From assembly GCA_029204225.1 (NCBI GenBank), contig CM055106.1:40442368-40506367 (forward strand): 64,000 bases of DNA, in the 5' to 3' direction. Below are positions 55,551 through 64,000 of this stretch, piece after piece. The position numbers were made by a program, and so were the translations under genes. This DNA comes from Diphasiastrum complanatum. Taxonomy: Eukaryota > Streptophyta > Lycopodiopsida > Lycopodiales > Lycopodiaceae. The notes under the pieces were generated by a model, which saw only the letters and a program-made list of their open reading frames with translations, had not been told where the DNA came from and did no database searches. Position 1 is the stretch's first letter; every line of letters begins with the position of its first letter.

Positions 55551-58380
55551 AAACATGGGAGAGTCCATTTTGAGTGAACGTAGCAAATTGGAAGGGATTA
55601 TAACTATGCAGTGTGGAAATTCAAAATGAAAAACATACTGATGGAGAAGGACGTGTGGGATGTTGTCACGGGTGATGAGAGAAGACCGCCAAATGAAGCG
55701 GACATCAAAGTGTTCGATAAGAAGGTGAGGAAAGCTTTGACCTTCATCAACTTCTCAGTGAAGAATCACATTATTACCCACATTTGTGATGTTGTTACAC
55801 CCAAACAGGCATGGGATGTGCTAAAGGATAGTTCGAGACGTCAAATCCATCAAGAATCATGTTTTTAAAGTCAAAACTGAATAGTGCCCGCATGGAGCAA
55901 GGAGAGCATATTTAGACTTATATGACCAGAATTAAAACAATGAGGGATGAACTATATTCTATTGGTGAGCGCAAACGTGATGTTGAGCTGGTGCACAATG
56001 CATTGTGTGGCATTGCCGAACCCTATCAAATGTTTGTGAGCGGAATAGCATTGCCAACCTTTGATGAGCTCACAGGAATCTTGATATAGGAGGAGCAACG
56101 ACGAGAAATGGTAAAAGCTAGATGTCAAAACATTGATGACTAGGCACTTGCGACACGCCAAAAACAAGGCAAGGGCAAGGGCAAGAAGAAGTCTAAGCAG
56201 CAATTCACCAAGACTCAGGAGGATGAGGGATCTTCCAGCAAGACCAAAAAGAAGGGCAAATGCTTCCATTGTAGCAAAAAGGGCCATTGGAAGAGTGAAT
56301 GTCGGAAATTCCTGGCAAAATCAGACAAGGGGAAACCAAAGCAAGTAGGTAACCTTGTCGATGAGGGTGAGATTGAAGACTCTAACATCTTCATATCAGC
56401 ATTTTCATCTAATCAAGATGATCAAGCATGGTACATTGACTCAAGAGCCACAAGACACATGACAGGTAACAAAGATTGTTCAGTAGGGATAATGGAACGT
56501 ATGTTTCACAAGCAAATGGTAATGTGTGCAAGATCAAGGGGATAGGAACCGTTTCAATCCAACTACCTAATGGCAAAAGCAAGATGATCAGGGAGGTACT
56601 TTATGTACCTAGTTTGAAGAAAAATCTACTTTCCATTGGCGTTATTATTGATCAAAAGTTGAAAGTAGAATTTGCCCATGATCATTGCTTTGTGAAGGAT
56701 GTGAGCCAAAAGTTCAAAGTCATTGCGGATGGTATAAGGGAGTCCAACACTAAATTGTAAAGGTTGAATGCTACATTCAAGGGGCAACATGGACTTATCT
56801 TGTCCATTCCATCGCAAACTGAACTATGGCATAAGAGGCTTGGTCATTTGACCTTAGGAAGCCTCTGTCTGATGAGGAAACTAGAAATGGTGAGAGGATT
56901 GCCTACGATAGAAGACCACTTGAAGTTGATGTGTGAATCATGTGTGTATGGGAAGCAACATCGAGAGAAGTTCAATAAAGGTGGAGTTGCAAGGGCAAAG
57001 AACATCCTGGATTTGATCCACACAGATCTATGTGGGCCTATGAGCACTATGTCCTTAGGTAAAGGCTTCTATTTCATGACCTTCATTGATGATATGTCAT
57101 GTAAGACATGGATTTACTTCTTGAAGAAGAAATCGGATGCATTTGACACTTTCAAGAGCTTTAAACCATTGGTCGAAAATCAGACAGATAGGAAGATCAA
57201 AGTTCTAAGATCAGATAGTGGAGGTGAGTATAAGTCTAACGACTTCAATGATCTTTGTGATCAATGTGGGATCAAAAGACAATTTACGCGAGCTCATAAT
57301 CCTGCACTCAATGGTGTAGCTGAGCGCAAGAATCGTACGATTGTGGAAAGTGCTAGATCTATGCTAGCTGAGATGAAACTGCCAAAGGATTTTTGGTCAA
57401 AAGCATGCAGTACGACAGTTTATCTTCAAAATAGAAGTCCTACCATTACCATACCAAAGATGACACCTAAGGAGACATTCACGAAGAAGAAGCCAAAGGT
57501 GAACCACTTGTGAATCTTTGGATGTAAGGCCTTTGTACACATTCCTAAGGAAGAGAGACGTAAGCTTGATGTGAAAGCTATCAAGTGTATATTCCTAGGA
57601 TATGATGATCATGTGAAGGGCTATAGATGTTTTGATCCATTATTGGAGAACAAAATACATATCAGCCGTGATGTTATCTTTGATGAATCTAAGATGTATA
57701 AAGACAAGGATGCTGAGAAGACAGACACATCCAGTGAAAAAGATGGTACAGTGAGGATACCTCCTGATGATGATCCATTTATTGACTTTCCTAGTGATGA
57801 ACATGAGGATACACCTCATGATACTACTACTCAACCTCAAGAGACAGGTTGGAGAGGTAGAGATAAACCTTTTGGTGGAAGAAGGGTTGAAGTTGCAGGT
57901 GATAAACACAAGGAGAAAGATATTTTATGGGATACATTTTTACCAATAAGCCAATCACCTGACAAGAATCTCCCTAAGTGGTTTGAGAGATTGATGGAGA
58001 GCCGCGACATGGATGACTTTCCAGGATCATCTAGCCAGGGAGAGCTACGAAAATCAACAAGAGAGAAGGCACAACCTGAAAGGTATGAAGCAAATTATGG
58101 TCTCTTATCTAGCATTATTCAAAGCAAAGAACCTTTTACGTATGTTGAAGCGAAGGATGATGTCATTTGGGTCAAGGCCATGGGAGAGGAGATGCAGTAA
58201 ATTGCTAAGCATAGCACGTGAGACTTAGTGGAACCACCAGTTGGCAAGAAATCCATTGGTTGTAAATGGGTATACAAGACTAAGTACCATGCAGATGGAA
58301 GTATAACAAAGCACAAAGCTAGCTTGGTAATCAAAGGGTATGCGCAAAGTAAAGGGATCGACTTTTGGTCCAAAGATATT
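55551..58380 (+). pseudogene. Copia D gag-pol (TNT1-type), truncated in RT
   Basis: Gag starts near 55551 with MTNMGESILSERSKLEG. After a one-base shift it continues with AVWKFKMKNILMEKDVWDVV, TFINFSVKNHIITHI and RMEQGEHI. The zinc knuckle CFHCSKKGHWKSEC is near 56261-56302. The protease reads WYIDSRATRHMTGN, where the catalytic D-S-G has become D-S-R. GAG-preintegrase ELWHKRLGHLTLGSL is at 56820. Integrase has LIHTDLCGPMS, SDSGGEYKSNDF and LNGVAERKNRTIVES, so the DDE residues look intact, and is open over 56764-57513. Then come KCIFLGYDDHVKGYRCF and a long linker. RT begins (IGCKWVYKTKYHADGSITKH, KGYAQSKGIDF) but stops at about 58375. The rest of RT, RNase H and the 3' LTR are missing. Confidence 0.9.
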
Positions 58381-58894
58381 GATCTTATAGCTTGATGGAA
58401 ATGTTATAAGAAGTACATTGCAATTGATCTCAAATAAATTTGATGTGTCTATCAAGAGTTATAAGCTCTTAAAGAGGGTAGGGAGAGCTCCAAAATCCAA
58501 GTGACCACTTTTTTGATTTGATCCAATTTAGCTTGATTCACAATCCATTGTTTTGAGTAATCAACACAAGAAACTTGAGATCTAGTCATAGTTTGGAGTT
58601 ATTGAACACATTGAGCCTTCTTTGAATCAATAGTATTTTCTTTTGAAGCATCTAACACGTGCCAAAAGTAGAATCAAAACTTGTCTATACTCCTCAATTC
58701 ATTTTGAGAGATTGATCTAGTTTATCTTGTTTTGTGGAATATTTGAGACCTATCTCAAATACAGTTGCAAGATTTCACATAGGATTTGGTGGTACGCCCT
58801 TGAAAATTCCTATAGTAAAAGATAGTAGCAACATCTAGTTTGTTTGGAATAAGCTCAAACATATAATTGTCCATTAACAAGAAGTCTTCACAAT
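58381..58894. other. Junction DNA between D and E
   Basis: No coding blocks. It should hold the leader of E, but no LTR end or PBS is visible, so E is 5'-truncated or its PBS has decayed. Confidence 0.4.
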
Positions 58895-61458
58895 ATGGCA
58901 CCTGTAGGAGGATATCTCTTAGAACCAAGTGAAAGACTAAGTACCTCCAATTATTCAATATGGAAGGTTAGGATGGAATTAGTTCTTACACTCCAGGATG
59001 TTATGGACATAGTATTTGGTATTGAGGAGGAGCCTCAAGCACAACTTGAAATACCAAAGTATACGAAGAGAGCTAGGATGGCTCTACACTTCATTAAAAT
59101 GAATGTCTCTAATGAGATTCTAAGAGAAATTGGATCTTGCACCATTGCTAAAGAAGTTTGGGATGCACTTAAGTCTATTTATGAAGCTAAGAACACTTCT
59201 AGAATTCTCACTCTTAGAAACCAGATTTTTCAAAGCTTTCAAAGAAGTGAGGAGAGTGCATCAAATTATGTTCTAAGAGTAAAAGAACTTCATAGGGAGC
59301 TTGCTTATGTTGGTGTCACAATCAATCAAGATGAGCTAGTACAAGCCATTATTAATGGCTTAAAAGAAGACTATGATAATCTTGTTCAATCCTTTGCCAT
59401 AAAGGAGAAGTTTTCCAATTTGGAGACTCTTCAAGGAATTCTCATCTCTTAAGAAGCAAGGCAAAGCTACAAACTTTCAAGGATGAACAAACTTGAGCAT
59501 ATTGGAAGTGACAAAGCTCTCTTTATCAAGGACAAGCATAAAGGGAGGAGCAAGAATCAGTTTTCTCAAGCCTTCAACAAAGAAAAAGCAAAGGACAAAG
59601 AAAAAGATGGAGAAGAGGATGAATCAACTCATCCTTCTACTTCCAAGACCAAGAAGAAAAAAGTCAAGTGTTTCTTTTGTGTCAAGAAGGGGCACTATGT
59701 CTCTAATCGCTTCAAAAAGAAAAATCAACTCAAACAAGCAAATCTCTCTAATGAGAAAGAAGAAGACTTTATTACAAGTGAAGGAGAAGGATTCCTCATG
59801 ATGTCAAGCTTTTCTTCAATACCCTTCAAGAAGGATGGAGCATGGTACATCAATAGTGGTGCCTCATCACATATGTGTTGTTCAAAGGTGTCTTTTGACT
59901 CTATTATACCTCATAAAGGACTTAAAAGATCTATTTATACAGCAAATGATCATGAATGCTCTATTGAAGGAATTGGCAATATGCCATTAAAACTTGCTTC
60001 TTATAAAGTTCTATCACTTTCTTTTTGTTCCTACGATTACAAAGAGCTTGATAAGTGTTGGAAAGTTTCTTGATTGTGGTTGTGATGTGAATTCAATGCC
60101 AATACTTGCTTTATCAAGCAAGGTGATAAGACCCTAGCTAATGGATCTAGATATGGTGGCATCTTCAAGTGAACTTTTGTGAAATTGCTTATATGTCTAA
60201 GGAGGAGTTATGGCATAGGAGGTTGGGGCATCCCAGCTATAAATCTATGCTTTCTATGATCAAGAATGATAAGGCTATTGGTCTACCAAGATCATGGTAT
60301 TCTCGACTTAACACTTTCCTTATCTCACTAGAATTCAATCTTAGTAACTATGATCCTTCCTTGTATATCAAGTTCTAAGATAGTGATATTGTCATTCTTC
60401 TAATTTATGTTGATGATATTATCCTAAACACTTTCCTTATCTCACTAGGATTCAATCTTAGTAACTATGATCCTTCCTTGTATATCAAGTTCTATGATAG
60501 TGATATTGTCATTCTTCTAAGTTATGTTGATGATATTATCCTACTAGGAAGTTGTATCAATTCAGTTGAAGAAACCAAAATTGCACTTGGAAGAGAATTC
60601 AAGATGCAAGAAAAATTCATTACATCTTAGGATCAGAGATTGACTTCCATAATGAGAAAGCTTTTGTTTGTCAATCCAAGTATTCTCTTTCAATGTTGAA
60701 AAAGTTTAATATGGTAGATTACTGTAAGAGATTGATACTCCTATGGAATTGTAAAAGACCCTAACAAAGGTGATGAAAGATCCTTTGTGGACATCACTCT
60801 TTCCAGGAGTCTTATAGGCTCCTTAATTTGGCTCACCATAACTAGGCCTGATGTAAGTTTTAGTGTTCATAAGTTGAGCCAAGCTATGCAAAATCCTACT
60901 ATTCATCATTGGAAAATGGCCAAAAGGGCACTTAGGTATATGTCTTCAACCTATGATTATGGTTTGTTATACAAAAGTGAAGATCTTTCTATTGTTGGCT
61001 ATTCTAACTCGGATTTCAGAAATCTACAAGTGCATATGTCATATACCTTGGAGGAAATTTAATATCTTGGCTTTCCAAAAAGCAAGATACCATATTACTC
61101 TCATCTTGTGAGCTGAATATAAGGCATTTACTACTACAACAAAAGAAGTGCTTTGGATCAAGAGGTTGCTTTTGGAGCTAAAGACTATCAAGGAGGATGA
61201 TCTACCATTGATCATGTGTGACAATATTTCAGCACAAGCCCTTGCCAACAATCCGATATTTCATGCAAGGAGCAAACACATCGAAGTTGCACATCACTTT
61301 GTGAGAGAGAAGCTCATTGAAGGGGAATCTACTTGGAGCACATCGACACATCATCATGTATTGCAGATTTGCTCACCAAACCTTTGAGCCAAAATTCCTT
61401 CATCAAGCATAGAGCCAATCTTGGATTGATTCCAAGATCCATGTTCAAGTCAACATAG
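58895..61458 (+). pseudogene. Copia E gag-pol with large internal deletion
   Basis: Gag starts MAPVGGYLLEPSERLSTSNY and is open for 185 codons, followed after a stop by a Lys-rich segment. The zinc knuckle CFFCVKKGHYVSNRF has lost its last Cys. The protease reads WYINSGASSHMCCS, so the catalytic Asp is Asn. After LWHRRLGHPSYKSMLSMIKN the frame jumps within GLPRSWYSRL to the middle of RT, so integrase and the first half of RT are deleted in frame. A 117-base tandem duplication doubles the segment with YVDD. RNase H follows with frameshifts (LSFSVHKLSQAMQ-like, SSTYDYGLLYKSEDLSIVGY, DNISAQALANNPIFHARSKH, SSCIADLLTKPL). Same subfamily as C. Confidence 0.9.
60310..60543 (+). repeat. In-frame tandem duplication of 117 bp within copia E RT
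   Basis: AACACTTTCCTTATCTCACT starts at 60310 and again at 60427. The two copies differ at only a few bases. Each holds codons for LISLEF/GF, NYDPSLYIKF and YVDDII. 117 is 39 codons. Confidence 0.95.
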
Positions 61459-61463
61459 ATTGA

Positions 61464-61476
61464 TTTTTAGGAGTAG
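61464..61476 (+). other. Polypurine tract of copia E
   Basis: TTTTTAGGAGTAG directly before the 3' LTR start TGTTGAAA. It is slightly decayed compared with the C tract (TTTTAGGAGGAG). Confidence 0.7.
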
Positions 61477-62269
61477 TGTTGAAAAAAGAAAAATCATCTA
61501 TCTTGACTTCAGGCTTTGGCAAAAAACTTTCTATGTTTATGTAATGTTTCGTATTGCAAAATGCCAATTTTGGCTTAGAAGAAACTCGAGCTACATGGTT
61601 TCTTGAGTCTAGTTGGTCACATACAACATGCATAGAGAATGTAGACATAGAAATGCCAATTATGGGCTTGTAGAAACTCGTGGCATATCACATGCAATGA
61701 TTGTAAGTGATCCAAAGTGACATGCAAGGCATGCACAAAGTGAATTGGGCACATGCATAATGATTTGGACAAATTTAGTTTAGAATTTGACACTTGGTAA
61801 AAGTAGGTAGAAATGCATGCATGTAAATTGACAAATGTAACTAGTTTGCTAGTTGTCACTTTTAGATGTGGATGAAAGTAGGAGAAAGATGGTTCTACCT
61901 CAAGCTACTCCAATCTCCATAAATATGTGTAGGCTCTCTCATAACTTTTGATGAAGAACCAAGCTTTGAAGCTATTCCATGTCAATTTGGATCTATCTTA
62001 TTGTATGCTTGAATTTTGCTCTCTTTCTCTCTCTAACTAGAGTAGAGGATTATGCTAATGCATTAAATTCTTGTACTTCTTCTCTTTTGATATTTAATGC
62101 AATCATTCTTTGATTATTAGCATGCTAAATTGTGCTTTGGTCATAAATACTAGAACTAGATCTTGATACTCAATCTAGAATCAATTTATGTGCTAAACAC
62201 AAAGCTTAACAAGATCATTCACACTTGAGGATCATTCCCCACACATGTGAACTTGCTAAAATTTTATCA
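61477..62269 (+). repeat. 3' LTR of copia E (about 793 bp)
   Basis: Starts TGTTGAAAAAAG after the polypurine tract and ends TTTTATCA exactly where codons of element F begin on the minus strand (NEDLSIVGY). This supports both the LTR end and the insertion of E into F. It contains a CT-rich stretch near 62022 and the palindrome CCACACATGTGAA at 62239-62251, close to the LTR end as in C. Confidence 0.7.
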
Positions 62270-64000
62270 ATAGCCAACAATGGATAAATCTTCATTTTAA
62301 TCACAAGATGAAGATATGTATCTTAGAATCCTCTTGGCCATCTTCCAATGATGGATCTTAGTATCTTGCATAAAATTGACTCAATTTGTGCACACAAAAA
62401 CTCAAATCGGGCCCAGTGATGGTAAGCCAAATTAAGAAGCCTATAAGACTCCTAAAAAGTGTGATGTCCTCGAAGGATCTTTCATCACCTTTATTAGGAT
62501 CTTTTACAATTTGCTCCGTTGGAAGTTCTATGCTCTCAGAATTTTCCTTATGGAATTTTTTCAACATAGCAAGAGCATATCTAGATTGACATATCAAAAC
62601 ATAATATTCATGAAAGTCAATCTCTAGTCCTAGTATGTTATGGATCTCTCCTAGATCTTGCATTTTAAACTCATTTCCAAGTGCTAGCTTAGTTTTTTCA
62701 ACTAGCTTGATACAACTTCCACAAAAAATAATGTCCAACATAGATTAGAAGAATGACAATATTACTATCAACAAGCTTTAAATACATGGAAGGATCATAG
62801 TCACTAAGGACAAATCCTAGTGAGATAAGAAAAGTATTGAGTCTTGAATACCATGATCTTGGTGTTTGCTTTAGTCCATAAAGACTTTTGAAGAGCAAGC
62901 ACACTTTGGACTCATCCTTGATGAATCCTTGAGGATGTTCCATATAGATTTCCTCCTCAAGATAACCATTTAAAAAATAATTGGATACATCTAATTGGAA
63001 CACCTTCTATTTGAAAAAACAAGCAAGAGAGATAAGAATTCTTATTGTCACCATCTTTGCAACAGGTGCAAAGGTCTTTTCATAGTCAAGGCCATGGATT
63101 TGAGCAAATCCTTTGGCACATAATCTTGCCTTGAACTTGTTGATGGTGCCATCATGATTGTGTTTGATTCAAAATACCCACTTGCAACCAATCACATGCT
63201 TGTTGGATGGTGGATCCACAAGCTCCCAAGTATTGTTGGTGATCAATGCATCATACTCTTGCTTCATGGCATCATACCACTCCTTGGTATTGAGTGCCTC
63301 TTGTACATTCTTTGGCACTTCATGCGAAACAAAAAAAAACATAATTAGTGGAATCAAGACTCCTCTTCAATTCTCGACCCCATCACATCATAATTGTCTT
63401 CAATAGCAATAGTTGGTGATGCATCTATAGATGACTTGATCTCGGCCCCTTCAAATGATGAATGTTGATCTTCATGGAAAATAACATCTCTACTTTCAAT
63501 CACAAAGAGAAGTAGAGAGAACAAAGACTCTATAAGCCTTTTTGGTGGATGAGTATCCAACCATGATCCCTTTGCATGAAGTAAGATAATCCTTCTTCCT
63601 TGTTTCCAAGGGAATATGGGCAAAGCATATGCATCCAAAAATTGTAAGGTGATCAACCTTAGGCTTCTTCAAATATAAGATCTCATATGGTGACTTCCTC
63701 CAAGAGCTATATGTGGGAGTCCATTGCAAAGATAATTTGCACAACTTATAGCTTCTCTCCAAAAGTCTTTTGGAAAAGATGCCTCAATCCTCATGGCTTT
63801 TGCACATTCACATAAGGATCTATTCTTTCTCTCAGCCACTCCATTTTGAGATGGAGAGTAGGCACAAGAGAACTCCCTTATGCCTTCAAGCTCACAATAG
63901 TCATGGAATTTATTGGAGATATACTCTCCACCTTCATCACATCTAAAAGCTTTAATATTTAATCTTTAATGAGAATTGCTTTCAATATAAGCTTTGAAAA
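62270..64000 (-). pseudogene. Copia F pol (integrase, RT, start of RNase H), runs off the window
   Basis: Read from 64000 down. The integrase end has a GGEYISNKFHD-like block, an NGV.ER-like block near 63840 and ALNTKEWYDAMKQEYDALIT at 63260. Between them lies KKPKVDHLTIFGCICFAHIP with RKKDYLTSCKGIMVGYSSTK. RT has CKWVF, then FQLDVSNYFLNGYLEEEIYM, YGLKQTPRSWYSRLN and LGFVLSDYDPSMYLKL. The YVDD position reads YVG-H, so the catalytic motif is lost. The frame continues EFKMQDLGEIHNILGLEIDF, RSFEDITLFRSLIG and KMAKRILRYISSS. It is cut at 62270 after IVGY by the E 3' LTR. Stops and shifts are frequent. Same subfamily as C and E. Its gag and 5' LTR lie outside the window. Confidence 0.9.

Noticed and set aside
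1-64000. tRNA, rRNA, CRISPR or operon-like features
   Set aside because: No cloverleaf, rRNA core, or regularly spaced repeat-spacer array was seen; tandem repeats lack unique spacers.

Overview
The window looks like nuclear DNA of a land plant with a large, repeat-dense genome. It is AT-rich, the coding remnants are almost all plant-type Ty1/copia, Ty3/gypsy, LINE and CACTA elements, and introns are GT-AG. The one apparent host gene belongs to a plant-specific family. The retroelement proteins and the invertebrate/moss-like DUF7869-type fragment fit a seedless plant or another non-angiosperm, but this is a weak inference. There are no RNA genes, CRISPR arrays or operons, and no bacterial or organellar features.

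Layout. 0.6-1.4 kb: an intact single-exon host gene with a C-terminal coiled coil. 2.4-4.7 kb: a GC-richer island of microsatellites, minisatellites and GGCGCC clusters. 4.9-9.5 kb: AT-rich DNA with a LINE fragment and two short tandem arrays. 9.5-15 kb: minus-strand copia remnants, including element A. 15.4-16.9 kb: a decayed spliced gene of the DUF7869 type. 17.3-20.9 kb: the two halves of a CACTA Tnp2 transposase in opposite orientations. 20.9-26.1 kb: copia element B, with an intact 5' LTR, PBS and a 1282-codon gag-pol. 26-31 kb: copia element C, broken by a MITE-like element and two solo LTRs. 31-34.3 kb: a putative gypsy LTR ending in a PBS that matches tRNA-Gly. 34.7-39.2 kb: minus-strand copia element G, followed by a gypsy protease/RT remnant. 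40-46 kb: no recognisable genes. 46.5-52.2 kb: copia LTR pieces around a CATCCG-rich minisatellite and unrecognised ORF remnants. 54.2-62.3 kb: copia elements D and E. 62.3-64 kb: minus-strand copia element F, running off the window.

How it fits together. This is mainly a record of nested transposition rather than a set of cooperating genes. Three points stand out. First, B has an open gag-pol and a near-identical solo LTR nearby, which suggests recent activity of that family. Second, several different copia LTR families share a palindromic CACAYGTGTG module. Third, two things are not explained by ordinary retroelements: the DUF7869-like gene, and three hairpins with different stems but the same loop at 33.66-33.78 kb.
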